64,000 nt of DNA from positions 57,788 through 121,787 of the forward strand of contig BEXV01001258.1 in the NCBI GenBank assembly GCA_003118195.1, in the 5' to 3' direction. This DNA comes from Hemicentrotus pulcherrimus (lineage: Eukaryota; Echinodermata; Echinoidea; Camarodonta; Strongylocentrotidae). Shown here piece after piece: positions 1 to 12,264 of the stretch (positions are counted from its first letter, which is position 1; each line of letters opens with the position of its first letter). The notes below the pieces were generated by a model. That model was not told the origin of the DNA. It made no database searches and saw only the letters and a program-made list of their open reading frames with translations. Made by a program: the position numbers and the translations under genes.

Positions 1-727
1 CCCCCCCCCCCCCGTTGGTCTTGTAATTCACTTGTGCCCCCCCCCCCGATATTACTAGTGCCCCTTCTATGCCTTGGCTCACGCTCCGCCTGATTAGCCT
101 TACACAAATCGGGAAAATACGACAATTAATTTTTGAAAGTAATGTTATGATAAACTAATTATTATTACTGTCACCTTTTTAAAAATCATTTTCATTGCCT
201 TAGATCAAAATTCTAACATTGGTCGTATTAATCATTTAAATTACGAGGACAAAAATTCTTTATCCTGCTTAGCCATTGTTCATAATGTCAAGTTTTCAAA
301 GGCTATCCAACAACTTTTGACATATAAAGTACTAACGGAATCATGTATTATATTTTAGTCTAAACCTGCTATTTAAATGGCCCTGCTCTACTTACTCATT
401 ATTCACATGACCAGAAGTATGCAAACTTAATGTTAAGCTTACGATGTATGAGAAACATGTTTTACCTTTACAACCGTATACTGACAGTTTTTTAATTCTG
501 CTAGAATGAAAAGATTAAAATACTTTTTTATCATTAAGATCAACAGTATAGAATGCAAGCACTGGCTAATAATTTGTTGTTATTGTTCTACATCAAACAT
601 GTCCAGTACTTCCTTATTTGTAACAATACTACACACTGAATCATAAACATAATTATATACATCGTATTTCGTATGCTTATCATAAATGTTTCTCGAGATT
701 ATAATACGATTGGTTTCAACCTTTCAG

Positions 728-844
728 AAACTAACCTTTGTGCTAGCAGCCCCTGCCCTGCGGGAACCCATTGTGAAAGTGGCAATGGATCATTCCTTTG
801 TCTCTGCCCATCCGATTTCGAGGACGAAAGTTGCGCTATTAAAG
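728..844 (+). CDS. Gene A exon a1: EGF domain
   Basis: Follows ctttcag and ends at G|gtaaat. Six cysteines, starting [10 protein letters not shown], with an O-glucose consensus CASSPC but no calcium-binding DxDEC start. It matches gene B exon 40 (EMNACASDPC) in length (117 bp) and in the unusual C2-C3 segment PAGTH versus PEGTQ. Confidence 0.88.
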
Positions 845-3800
845 GTAAATACAATATTTCATCAAAATAGTTTAACATGTAGCAATTAATTGTCAGTGTT
901 TCAGAAACATTTGACCGCATTGTTTTTATATAGAATTATCTTGACCACAAATAAGACATGAATATAAGTCGAAATATGTGTTGTTAGTCCACTTACGTTG
1001 CAGTACAGTTAACAAACTATGTAAAAGAAAAATTTAATTGAAAAATAGTACTTAAGTCTCTAAACGAAAATGAGTTATATTTACAATCATTGCATATTAT
1101 GCTCTTTACAGTCTTTAAAAACTGTCATTATTATAAGGTAAAACTTGTATAAGGAATAATGTAACATTTCACCAAGGGATATTTTATTTGGTTATTTGAA
1201 TTTCAGTTTCTTGCTCGTGTTGGATAAGATTCCATTACAAATCAGGCTAATTTTCTTCTTATTCTGTTAATGTACATATCAAGTTATTCCTCCACTGCTG
1301 GTGAACACTTAGAAGGGGAACTCCAAATGGAACTTCCAGGATAATACACCCGTGTTTACTCATGTATTTCAATATAAACAAATTTATCCCCTGAACCCTT
1401 GGTTACGTACTCCTCATTCACTTCCTTTACGTAATGTCATCTCTTTTGATGGAATTCACTTTGGATATTTTAGCTGCGTTCATGCCGGGCAAGTCTCTAG
1501 CGAGCCTTTCAATCGTCAAGGAAAAGCGTTGATTAAAAATATGCATACATTTCGAAGACAGGTCTATTCGCCGAAACCAGGTCGTGGTCTTTCAATTTCC
1601 CCACTGATATTGCTGAATGTTTTGAATGTACTTTGTTAAGTCTGCTACGACAGAACGTTAACAGTTGCTAAGACTGATGCCTTCATAGCCGTTTCATTTA
1701 ATGATTTGTTTGTATGCTATATTCCACAGTTGTTGATGAGGAACAACCATGTGATTCGTCACCGTGTGCCAATGGAGGGACATGTTTGGAATCGGGCTCG
1801 GGTTATTCATGTGACTGCACACCTGAATGGAATGGAGTTTCTTGTAACATTGGTAAGAACATCCTGACTTGTACTTCATAAACTAGTCTATATTTCAATG
1901 TCAAAATCATTACTTTTACAATCTCTATAGCCGTCTCATATTCCAAGTTTTTTCTTTTGTTTTGTTTTTATCGTACCCTCTGTTAACTGTTAAACTTTGC
2001 GAATCGGTTGTTATCCTATTGAAAATAGTTTAACTTTAAAGAAATAAGAATAAAAATGCAAAACGAAAACTTGTAAATAATAAAGTTTTGACCAATCCAG
2101 AACATCAATATTGTGTTACTATCTGAATACAAGAAGTAAGTGCAAAAATATCGCAGTGAAATTATCCACGCCTTCTTACACCCTACGATTGACAAAATAA
2201 TTGTAGTGGCTATTTTTACTCGTATATAAAGTATTAACTGGTCACAACATTTGTATTTAACGTACACTTTCACTTTTCATCTTTCTAATCCAGACGTTGA
2301 TGAATGCAGAAGTTCCCCCTGTATGAATGGTGGTACCTGTGTCAACTGGTTAGGTGCATTTGAGTGCAGGTGCTGTGATTCGCTCTTCTCAGGAGATCGT
2401 TGTGAGATTGGTAAGTCGTACAATAAAGAAACAAGTAGGAAAAAACAAAAATAGCCACATAAGTATACTGGATGAGTGCATCTGGTTGGTGTATTTTGAT
2501 AGGGTTGTGATGTGTTAACCGCAACGAGAGAGAATTATTGTGGTAATAAAGTTAGTCAATCTGAAAACACACAATGGGTAAATGGGTCTGTCTGAATGTC
2601 TAGAGGATCTATCTGTGTGACAGCCGGTGCTGTTGCAGAGAGAAACGAAACTTTAGAGGAAAAGCAAACGCAGAGGTAGCCTGCAGCTGCCCGTCGGCCC
2701 CTATAATCCTTACCGAGAATTAACGCGAGTCTGTTTTTCGCGTATTGACCTTTTTAGTCATACAAGATATTGCTGGTAAAATATTACATTACCATGAACA
2801 TTGCTCAATGGCCAAGAATTCGTTGGTTAGGAGTTGTCTGGCGGTGTGACAGAGATATCACTTTGCGTCTTCCGGGGGTTCAGTGAAAAGAGTTCATAAC
2901 TATTGTGAATGTATTATAAGTGTGTATGAACACAATTATGAATCAAAAAAAGATATATCAATTTTCGCAAGCCTGGTCGTTCTACTCTGCGTTCTGCCAA
3001 TACATCAATTCTGATCATCCCTACGACCAGACGATCATGGGGATATCGAGCATTTGCCTCAGCAGCTCCCCAATTGTGGAACAGGCTCCCTAACACACTT
3101 AAGGACTGTTAACCAGTAGATAGTTTCAAGATCAGCCTGAAAACTTATCTAATGGCCAACTTCAACTAGTATCCTCTTGTTTTAACTACGTATGATGTAA
3201 TGTAAGCAAAATTGTACCTAAGTATATTATGTAGCTCATTGTAAGCGCCTTGAGCACCCTCTGGGTGGATATGTTGCGCGTTATAAATGTCTGTATTATT
3301 ATCATTATTATCAACCTCTTTGTTTTACAGTATTAGCCGACAGTGTCTGCGACTCTGAGCCGTGTTTGAATGGCGGAGTATGTATACGCGATAATGGAGA
3401 TGCTACAGGCCAGTACATATGCCAATGTAGGCCGGGCTACATCGGGTCCAACTGCGAGGAAGGTAACATAAAAACCTTCAAAATCATTCCTATCAAATAT
3501 TTGTACAGATCATTCGTATAATTATCTTGGTGCATATTCATAAATAGTTATACCCTGATTAATTATCTACAATGAAAACCGTATTAAATTTATTGTTTGT
3601 CGTTGCATTTAGATTATGGGAAAACAGTTTACATGCAAGGGTTAGTCATGGAAATAGTGTGCTATTTAAAACAAGCCTCGCAGAAGAACTAGGCAGACTA
3701 TGTGTTTTTTTAATCACAATACATTGATTTAATGTGTACGATCGAGAATCTCCCCATCAAAACATATTTCGTGATACATCAACCCAGACGTACATTTTTT

Positions 3801-6800
3801 CACTCTCCTACGCTGCAGATGACTTCGATAGTAATTTGTAAAAAGGAATCTGCTTGACTTATGGATGGCTGCAGGTCCTTCTTCAATATTCGAATCTACG
3901 CAAGGTTCTAACGGCCCACAATATATTGATGAAATGACTGGAATCACATTCAATGCCTTCTTCCTTCTTTTGTCCACAAGATCTACATTATTTTCCCTCT
4001 TTTTTCTTACGGAAGAAAAAAGAGAAAATAGAGCCCAAACCCTTTACCTCTAGGTAAAGGACTTTGATGAAAAACAAATGGATGAACAGTTTATTTCATA
4101 TATAAATAGAGTTGAAAAAGTAAGAAACTCATTAATGTTCTTTCCTGTATTTAAACTATATTTCGACTTGATTTATACTAGGATATTGTTCTCTAATTTA
4201 ATTGTTCTTAGTATCTCAAGTTATAACTGTTATTTGTATGTTTCCCCATTGTGTTCTCCAGATTTTGATGAGTGCGCCAGCAACCCATGTCTAAATGGGT
4301 ATAAATGTGAGGATCTCGTGGACGGTTTCATCTGTAACTGTGATGAGTCCATGGGAAGAACATGCCGTGGAAGTAAGTCCACCCTGATCGTGACATTTTC
4401 ACCTCTCAGGGGGAGATCAGGGAATTTGAAAAGAGGGGGGGGGGGNGGGGGTGGGTGCCACAATATGTTGTTATTATTTGTTATTAAGAAGCGTCGGTGG
4501 GTATTGTATGCCCTGAAACAATACATCCCCGTACAAAAAAAATGAGCAAGATATTCATAAAGTAATTGAGTTTATATGATAGTTGCCAATGTAATAGGTA
4601 TGACAGATTTGCATTCCGTTGTGTCTATGTTAGAGATTACTAAACATTATGAGCTGTAAACATGGTAGCATTTGATATAGCTGAATCTAGGGTAATCATT
4701 ATGTAATTTATGTCAAGCTTACTGATATGGCTTAGGACGGAAATTGCGCTATACAAGTGGTAAATACTATTATGATAACATAGATGTATTTCCCGTGTTT
4801 AAGTTAGTCAGTCAACATATGATCATGGATTATGCAATGAACGATTGGATACCTGTAATAATGACTTAAACCTTGATTCGTTCGTCTCTTTTTATGACAG
4901 GTAATTGTCTCCCTCTGCCGTGCCAGAACGGAGGAACATGTAGGGAGGTACTCGTACTCGGAGACTTCGAGTGTCAATGCCCGGAAGGATGGACAGGAAA
5001 AACTTGCAGTCTTGGTAAGTACGAGGTGACCACCTATCTGTCACGGCGACTGAGGTTTTGTGTTGTACATTACTACGGCGGTATTTTTTATAAAGGTTAA
5101 ACAGGCTGAAGAATCAAAATTGAATAGATTCATCCTTTTCAATAGCATTACTACAGACAAGTTTTATAATGATGATCAATAATAATCAAAGAGCAGTTCG
5201 AAATATTTAAGCTGTTTGTGGCCAAAACCATCGTGATTTTACTGACATAGCTGCAGCAGTTGAAGCTCCTAGGTCAAATCGCGATTTCTAGACCACTATA
5301 TTGAGCTTTTAAACAAGTTGCTATGGTCACTAGTGAGAAGTAGGACTTCCTAATATTTTACCTTTTGCCTGCTAATTCTGACTTTGTATCTTCAAGATCC
5401 CATCTCACATTTCGAGTGGCCTTTATTAATTATCAAAGATGGGACATCATGCATAAAGTATATAATTTAAATGAGAAACACTGGTAATCTAGGATTATGA
5501 CAGAACATTTTTACAGCAGGGCTCCTGAATCATGTATCAATATATTTTGGGCGTTCAGTTGTCCGGTGAAAAGTGACACACTCTGAGCATATTGAGGATC
5601 GAGGAATGTTCAAGCAAATTTATATAATTGTTCTCTTTTTATTATTATATGTAGTTGACGGCACTGTCTGTAGTGCCAATGAAATCAACAACTGCGAGAA
5701 TGGAGCCACATGCATCAAACAGAATGGGGACACCAAATGCGTCTGCGCACCTGAATATACCGGAAGGACTTGCACCGATGGTAAGAGTTCCGATATTTTA
5801 ATTTAAGGCGATACGAAACCGATGAACTTTATATTGCACAGCGCCATCTCATGATTATATCGACAACAGTGCGTAATCATATTTAAAACCACTCCGCACT
5901 CGACACGAGAAACAACAGCGCAGCTAGGGAATCGGCGTTAAAGCATTTTACTGCTACAGCTGACCTGAGATGGCGCTACAGGGGATATTGGCGCCAAAGG
6001 GGATCTTCAAAGAGAACATATGAAAGATGAAATTGCATAAACTTGTGATTGCATTGTAAAGAAGATTGAACAGAAACGACATGTTAGGAACCCTTTGAAT
6101 CATTTTTAAAGAGAGAAACCCTAACAGGCATAGGGGACAATGGAAATGCTAATGATGAAGTAATGCTGATGAATGCATTGCAATTGCTATGGCAGTTACT
6201 AATGGCTATGTTGCCTAGGTTATTAGTAGTGGGTTTGAGAGGGAACGGGCCTTTAACGACACCATCCGAAAGAAGCGACTTTATTTCCAACCGCTTTATT
6301 CCAGACTCAGTATGTAGAAGCTAGAGAGCTGACCCTGATGCTTAACTAAGTCAAATCTAACAATGATTTTCATTCCTTTTTAACAGCCGTTGTAAAAGAT
6401 ATGTGCAGCGATCGAACATGTACAAATGGACGATGCAGCAACGGAGAATGCATTTGCGACGCTGGATATGAGGGAATGTACTGTGAAAGAGGTGAGCCCA
6501 TTTAAAAGTACATGCAACACAAAAGCAACTAATTAAAAAAAAAAAAACCTGAGACAGTTCCAATAGCCTTGTGTTTTTGAGAAGTGCGAACTTGTCAATG
6601 ACGTATAACGTACTCCGAACGTGATTTCTATTGGATGTACAATAGGCAACTGCATTTGAGTTGATAATTCAACAACAACAAAAATGTAGATATCCAAATT
6701 CGTACGCTTCGTAGTGCCACGCCCACTTCTTATCATAGTTGATACATCGTAGATTATTCATAAAATAGTAACGATCATGTGATTTATTCTTTTATTGACC

Positions 6801-7884
6801 ACGTTCAAAGGTCTAATGAATGTTCGACGTAAGTGTAGTATTTTTTCCCATGGCCTTGTAAATGAACAAGAGATGCAAAAGGATCCTTCTTATCTTTTTC
6901 ACATTTTCACATTTTTCCCCCGTTTCCATATAAGATCTCTAAACCTACATCTTTCTATAACTTTTAGTTTTATTAAATGGAACCCTTTGTTGTCGTAACC
7001 GTAGTATTTTGATATTGTCGATAAAAAACATAAGCCTCAACTATCATTTTCCGAATCAATAAGAGATTCAAATATCCTATTTTCATGTTATAATTGACCT
7101 GTTTTCACAGACACCGATGACTGCCTGAGCAACCCTTGTGAAAATGGAGGTACGTGCTACGACCGCTTGAACTCTGTGAGATGTGACTGTCAAAGCGGGT
7201 TTACTGGCGATCTTTGTCGACAACGTAAGTTCTTGAGGCATAAATAACCATCTAAATAGCGTTGTTGTCATGAAGTAATAGTTAGAAGTTCCATTAAAAT
7301 ATGTATCGATATTCTTGAGATTATTGATATGGATTGATATTTTTGCTTAAGGTGACGTTAATTTTCCACAGTCTAAATACGTGATGAAAAGCGGGACGTA
7401 AAGATTAAGTATTCATATTAGGAAAACTAATTCTGGATTTCATCCCTAGAAGAACTGCTCTTTTCCGGTCAAATTATGATAAAGGACGATTACCCCGATG
7501 GCAACTCCTCATTAGAGAGTTTTTTCCTGAAGGCACATCCACTAAGATACTAAACTAAAATGGTATTTTAGAACATTTTGAATCTCGACGATTTAAAAAT
7601 AAGGTATCTTTAGTCTCAAAACATTTTTACCATGCATCCTGTGCTATATAAAATTACCATGTTTAAAATGCAAATTATTTTCACTGTTTTAATTTCGCCA
7701 TTCTTTCTTTCCTTTCGTGTTTTGTTAAACAGAGTTTGTGACGAGCGGACCTCTAACTTCTACTGGAGAGTTGGAGCAGCAATGGATTGTTGTGTTTGCC
7801 GTAGCAGGCACTTTAGCTTTCATTCTTCTTGTCCTCCTGATCATCGGATGTGTTTATTTCTCCGGAAAGGACGATAAAAATTAA
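728..7884 (+). CDS. Gene A (3' part): EGF-repeat single-pass membrane protein, fibropellin-like
   Basis: Ten exons (728-844, 1730-1852, 2294-2410, 3331-3462, 4262-4372, 4901-5014, 5655-5780, 6387-6491, 7111-7224, 7733-7884) join in frame with AG/GT borders, all in phase 1, giving about 402 residues to a TAA stop. The first nine exons each encode one six- or seven-cysteine EGF domain; the last encodes a hydrophobic helix and the tail SGKDDKN. The 5' part lies outside the window, so the number of N-terminal domains is unknown. Every exon has a counterpart, in the same order, at the 3' end of the downstream gene (52693-60051). The product is inferred to be an extracellular EGF stalk anchored in the plasma membrane. 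No ligand or partner can be deduced. The EGF and TM calls are secure; the fibropellin-like label rests on the CUB/EGF architecture of the paralogue and is weaker. Confidence 0.9.
1730..1852 (+). CDS. Gene A exon a2: EGF domain
   Basis: Acceptor attccacag, donor G|gtaagaa. Six cysteines with an acidic leader [14 protein letters not shown] and CANGGTC fit O-glucose and O-fucose consensus sites. Same length (123 bp) as gene B exon 41, which shares CANG and the ending CNIG. Confidence 0.9.
2294..2410 (+). CDS. Gene A exon a3: calcium-binding-type EGF with extra cysteine
   Basis: Acceptor ctaatccag, donor G|gtaagtc. DVDEC start, CRSSPC, CMNGGTC and a hydroxylation motif C-V-N-x4-F-x-C-x-C. It has a seventh cysteine, [12 protein letters not shown], where normal EGFs have one; gene B exon 42 has the same CCD pattern. 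Confidence 0.92.
2945..3315 (+). mobile_element. Non-LTR retrotransposon fragment (CR1/L2-like 3' end)
   Basis: The + strand translates with one stop to the characteristic end of a non-LTR reverse transcriptase ORF: a [19 protein letters not shown] block, then RLPNTL and FKISLKTYL. It is followed by a 3' tail with GCGCCTTGAGCA, GCGCGTTATAAATG and an ATT-rich microsatellite, the usual tail of this group. It is decayed and 5' truncated, and its tail ends about 15-30 nt from the acceptor of the next exon. Confidence 0.8.
3331..3462 (+). CDS. Gene A exon a4: EGF domain with long C3-C4 loop
   Basis: Acceptor tgttttacag, donor G|gtaaca. Leader VLADSVC, CDSEPC, CLNGGVC, then an extended C3-C4 loop ([12 protein letters not shown]), giving 132 bp. 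Gene B exon 43 has a similarly extended loop (VPPQANDIQYT, 129 bp). Confidence 0.9.
4262..4372 (+). CDS. Gene A exon a5: calcium-binding-type EGF
   Basis: Acceptor gttctccag, donor A|gtaagt. [10 protein letters not shown] with CLNGYKC and C-E-D-x4-F-x-C-x-C. The C5-C6 segment DESMGRTC lacks the usual Gly-aromatic pair, exactly as in gene B exon 44 (DTSAMGSNC). Confidence 0.9.
4446..4446. other. Single ambiguous base in a poly-G tract
   Basis: One n lies within a run of about 14 G in the intron after exon a5, most likely an unresolved homopolymer. Confidence 0.9.
4901..5014 (+). CDS. Gene A exon a6: EGF domain
   Basis: Acceptor tttatgacag, donor G|gtaagt. Starts [14 protein letters not shown] with an O-fucose consensus; ends PEGWTGKTC. 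Gene B exon 45 is its counterpart ([21 protein letters not shown]). Confidence 0.9.
5655..5780 (+). CDS. Gene A exon a7: EGF domain
   Basis: Acceptor tatgtag, donor G|gtaaga. Wide C1-C2 spacing (CSANEINNC), then [16 protein letters not shown]. Gene B exon 46 has the same length (126 bp) and the shared block IKQNG. Confidence 0.88.
5840..5977. repeat. Short MITE-like inverted repeat (12-bp ends)
   Basis: AGCGCCATCTCA at 5840-5851 is perfectly inverted at 5966-5977, enclosing about 114 bp. It lies inside an intron and has no coding content. A small non-autonomous DNA element is the simplest reading; I see no convincing target duplication. Confidence 0.45.
6240..6345 (-). mobile_element. SINE fragment, same family as 12265-12395
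   Basis: The segment CCTTTAACGACACCATCCGA and the following AAGAAGCGACT nearly repeat 12269-12303, where an inverted tRNA-like promoter lies next to it. Here the tRNA-like part is degraded. Family assignment is inferred from the two copies in the window. Confidence 0.45.
6387..6491 (+). CDS. Gene A exon a8: compact EGF domain
   Basis: Acceptor tttaacag, donor G|gtgagc. Six cysteines in only 105 bp; the C3-C4 loop is four residues (CSNGEC), like tenascin-type EGF modules. The paralogous gene B exon 47 has a normal loop (CVAISNEAYEC), so this copy was shortened or the other expanded. Confidence 0.88.
7111..7224 (+). CDS. Gene A exon a9: membrane-proximal EGF
   Basis: Acceptor gttttcacag, donor C|gtaagt. 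[16 protein letters not shown] carries calcium, O-glucose and O-fucose consensus residues. It is the last EGF before the membrane exon and corresponds to gene B exon 48 (same 114 bp). Confidence 0.92.
7733..7884 (+). CDS. Gene A exon a10: transmembrane helix and C-terminus
   Basis: Acceptor gttaaacag in phase 1. A short Ser/Thr linker is followed by about 24 hydrophobic residues (from WIVVFAVAG to LLIIGCVYF), then SGKDDKN and TAA at 7882-7884. The helix orientation and tiny tail imply a type I protein without cytoplasmic signalling motifs. The match in position and length to gene B exon 49 (155 bp) supports the call. Confidence 0.93.
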
Positions 7885-8067
7885 GGTGATCATCACTTAT
7901 GATACACTACACGTAAGCACACCGGCTTTAAGAACCAAAACCGGAGTAAGTTATACAAAAATACCCCTGTAACATACAGCTTGTTGTCAGTAAAAAAGCT
8001 TACATCAACCGTTGGAAATCTCCTGAAATCATTGCATTATATTGACTGCGAGAATTTATTTTTCTAA

Positions 8068-8107
8068 AATAAAATACTAGTTATTAATCTTTAAAAAGAA
8101 TAATAAA
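8068..8107 (+). terminator. Candidate polyadenylation signals of gene A
   Basis: Two canonical AATAAA hexamers (8068-8073 and 8102-8107) lie 184-223 bp after the stop codon. Which is used cannot be told without transcripts. Confidence 0.5.
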
Positions 8108-8618
8108 ACGAGGGCCCTAGTTTAGTGTGGGCCAGTTATTTATGGAACGCCACTTGTCATCTTCCTCAATGTGTACAACCACTGTAATTCTGTAACAAAA
8201 TGAATACACGAAATTAATTCTGAAATGAAATAATAATTGGAATATTATTTCATAATGAAATTACTATAAAAAAAAAACATTTAGTAGAGTACTCATCTGT
8301 ACAATCGATACAATTATATATTACGATTATACAATTGTTTGATATTTTATGAGATGATGATGTTGAATTCTGGTGCTCGATAAATTAGTGGACTAACTCT
8401 ATTTAATTGATCTTGATATATACCTGGACTAAAGTTAAGGTTAAGGCTTTTATGAACACCTGACACAGTGTTCATCAGTCTAAAATACAACGAAAACAGT
8501 CTGAATACAGTGTTAACATAGTATGAAGTAATGTGAAAATAGTTTTGTCACATATGTCACCGGCTTTTGGGTCGGGTTTATTCACAATGCCAACACCATG
8601 AGGTGTTCCAAATCATAT

Positions 8619-8767
8619 ATGTGAACACATCGTGTGTGACGCTTTGTTTTCACATTAGGTTTCGTTGTGCGTAAATTTTGTGTGAGACTGCGTTCACAAT
8701 ATACTTTCACCATGTGTGCGATTCTGTTCATACTTCACAATGTTTGTCACACACGATGTGTTCACAT
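8619..8767. repeat. Inverted repeat, 22-bp perfect arms
   Basis: The arm at 8619-8640 (ending CATCGTGTGTGAC) is the exact reverse complement of 8746-8767 (starting GTCACACACGATG), separated by 105 bp. The motif TTTATTCACAA recurs just outside on both sides (8578-8588 and 8818-8828), suggesting a longer decayed element. No coding content. Confidence 0.6.
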
Positions 8768-10563
8768 TGTATATGATAATATTTTATTGATGGCAGGTCA
8801 AAATAAGGTGCTAGGTTTATTCACAACGTTAAAGCAATCCTGCACGGAGGGTAGGGTAGTCATTTGCACATTTTTTTTTCTTAAAAAATATTTTGATGAT
8901 GTTTCTTTCTTATTTGTCTAATTATATATATAACAAGATTAGCGTAAACTTAAATAATACCGCATTTAAAGTCTTAATTTCAGAAGCAAGTGTATTCGGA
9001 TATAAGAACATTTAAACATATTGAAAACGTAGATTGATGACCCTAAAAAAGTGTACATTTTGTTAATTTGTTTGATGAAATTTCAACTTTCATATAAGCA
9101 TTAACATCATACTTTATTCAGATGTACTCCATGTTACATAGTAATGATGGACGTGTTGCTACAGCCTAATAAAAAAAAATACTCTTATTTGAATTTACTT
9201 CCTTGATAGTTTTATTATAGCAAGTACTACACAAGATTGTGTCAGATTAGAATGAAAATACTATTTGGAATATGAGAGTTAAATCCAACCTGCGGTATAA
9301 TTCTTTTAAATGGGTACTACCATGGAAAATGCCGTGCGGCATCATAATTTTTGTTTTCTTCCATCAGATTTATCAGCATTTTAATTCATGTATAGCTTTA
9401 TTGTGTCTAAGTTGTCCTATGATGAAAAGGCTTTCATCAAATTTTCTGCGTAGTATAGTATGGGAAGAATTAGTCAGGATATTGATTTGCGACGAATCTG
9501 GATAAAAGTGGCAATTGTGTACATTTCTCGTTTTTTATGATAAATTCGAATTCTTTTTTTTCTCTCTCTCTCTTTTTCTCATATGAAAAATCACTGCATT
9601 TTTATTACTCCGCATAACTGAATCTGCACGTTTGTAAATAAAATGGACTTTCACCGAATAATGTGGAATCCTTAATATGATACATAACTGATTGCACATC
9701 TGGCTAACCAAAAACCGTAATGGGAACTAAAATTGATATGTGTATATACTCTTTTTTTTTTGGGGGGGGGGGGTAAATCATTTAGATTAATTCGAAAATT
9801 AGACTGAGAGGTTGCTCAGCAATTTCATCTTGTATTTGTTAAAACTGAAATATGACATTCTTTCAATATATATTCTGCAACGTTGGATATGCCTTGTGTA
9901 CAATTAAGCTGGCAAAATTGAAGTAAGAAATAAAATGAAAATAATTTGAAGTCTTTCGTTCATGTATATTAAATACATGTTTTTGACAAACATGCATTCT
10001 AATCAGTCATCTTTATAAATACTAAGGTGTTACATTTCATGTTTTGAATATCATTTCAATATAAACAGACAGCTTAATTTCTAAGTGTCTTCTAAATTAT
10101 ACTAAACGATGTATATGTTACAGATCGATCTACTTTGAATAAAACAAATTTCTACGGATTTAAAGATACCATGACTTGTTCAAATGTTTTTATTTCGTTT
10201 TGGTCAAATAGAATAACTAAGTAGTTAACGTCACATTCGCTCGTTGTTCAGGTACTTGTTCCAAATGTAGAGCCTGCGCATGAGGTTCACCACAAAATTA
10301 TTAAGGCAACGGGCTCAAGCAGGGCAAGTCAGTATTTATCGTTGGTTTGATCCCTACGTCATTGTCTAGCACAAAATCGTTTGGAACCAGAAACCTTAAA
10401 GTTGATAAATTGGCCAGTATGACGTCACACTTCGGTACTCTATAGAAATGCGCACTGCAGAAAAGGTGGAGGGGATATAGCGGGATACGGGGGAATGGGG
10501 TCATTAGTTTTAAATGTAATCCTATTCAGCTAGAAACAGGCTGGGAGATAGAAAAAGTACAAG

Positions 10564-10565
<2 letters not shown>

Positions 10566-10596
<31 letters not shown>

Positions 10597-10598
10597 TA
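10566..10598 (+). repeat. (GA)n microsatellite
   Basis: A nearly pure run of GA dinucleotides with one AAAG interruption. Confidence 0.85.
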
Positions 10599-11689
10599 CA
10601 AGCTAATAGATAGATATACAGAGAGGAGGGGTATTATTATCAAATTGAAAACTGAGACTCTTTAAATAAAAAGAAATGGTATTATGAATACATAGTCAAA
10701 AATATAGATATAGATTTAGCAATAATAATAAACAAGAAAGATGCAAGAGACAAAGAAAATGATGACGGTAGCTGCAAAATATATCTGAATCAAATCTTGT
10801 CAAAATACACGATCGAAACCATTGAAATCGTTCTGCACGCAGTATTCTTTGCTAAGCATTCACGTCAGAAGGGGGTATCGATTCTGTCTAATGAATTACG
10901 ATAAATGACATCACTAGCATTGTACCCTTCATTCCAAGTGTTTGATCGTGAAATAGAAAAGAGGCAGTTTAAATAGCCATAGAGTATGTCCACTGAGACT
11001 TTGTAGTATAGTTATAATTACCACTAGGTATTAGCAATCTGTTATTCCACCTATTGTTCGATTATTAACAACAATCCGACGCGCAGTACTCGTTCTGTTT
11101 AGATTGCTGTTAGATTTTATTTGGTTTTATATTTTATTTATTTGGCCATTTTGACAAACACACTTTTATATCAATCTGAACATTTGTAATGAATATATAT
11201 ATTACCTTGCAAAGAAAACCTTGCTTTAAACAAAACTGAATTCTTTCTATTGAACCTTCAAGTAAGAACTTTCGTATGCCCTTCTTAACTTTTCTCTTAT
11301 AGTCCACCATATTTGTAATCAATCTAAAATACTTACAGAGAACAATTATTCTTAACAATATGTTTATTTCTGATTATAATATAGCAGTCTGTTTTATACA
11401 CTACGTATATAGAAATCCGTCATCTACATGATCTAACAGTGGTCAGAAAAAGTTTTATTACTGGAAATCTAAGTGTATACTGTATTTTATTACTGGTTTT
11501 ATAAACATCAATTATAAACTCTTATTTTACTATAAACCACATTTTCTTATTCTTTCTTTCATTGTTCCATGTTTTCTTTGAATTTCTCTTTGATTTTACT
11601 CTTTTTAACCATACCAATTAAATTGCCGAATGTATTGATTTCATATTTACCTTTTTCACATTGTACTATTTGCATGTATTCTATATGTT

Positions 11690-11795
11690 GCAGTTTCATA
11701 TGTAAATTCAAGATGTGATAGCTTTTAGCTGTGACCTTAAGTTGTTGTATTAATAAACTTTAGCAATTCAATTCAATTTAATTCAATATATATCC
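11690..11795 (+). mobile_element. Probable LINE 3' tail
   Basis: Sequence ends with TAATAAACTTTAGCAATTCAATTCAATTT-type repeats, the usual tail of invertebrate LINEs. No reverse transcriptase frame is recognisable upstream, so this is a 3' fragment at best. Confidence 0.35.
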
Positions 11796-12264
11796 CGGTA
11801 ATAAGCCGATATGTTTTACATCATACAATAGACCGGTTTACTAACATATTCAAATTTCATGCATATTTTTCCGCAAAGGTTGTTCTTTACCACATGAAAG
11901 CTTACCCGTGGATTGCCCGACATTGTTTCAAGTTTTATGTGCGGACTGGATTCTAATTTTTGTAGTTCATTCATTAATAACAGATGAATGGAATAACATT
12001 GGTGTAGGAAACAATAAAGATTTAGGCCTGAATGGTAATGTTTCGTTTGATCAAGATTTAAGCTAAGTGGGTGCAAGACAAAATGCACTAAATATAATGA
12101 TTTGTTTCCTAATTCAATACCAATGAAAGTAAATGCAGTTTAGCTACTTGGTCACAGAATGACCGCGTTTCACTGCTGTAACAAATCACACAACATATGT
12201 AAATGAAAGAGTGTGTAATTGTTATTTTACAGACGTTTATCAATCGAATATGATTATTTACGTC

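Noticed and set aside
1..727. Search for a gene A exon matching exon 39 of gene B
   Set aside because: No cysteine-patterned open frame was found; this stretch is intron with a poly-C run at the very start, so the missing exon must lie upstream of the window.
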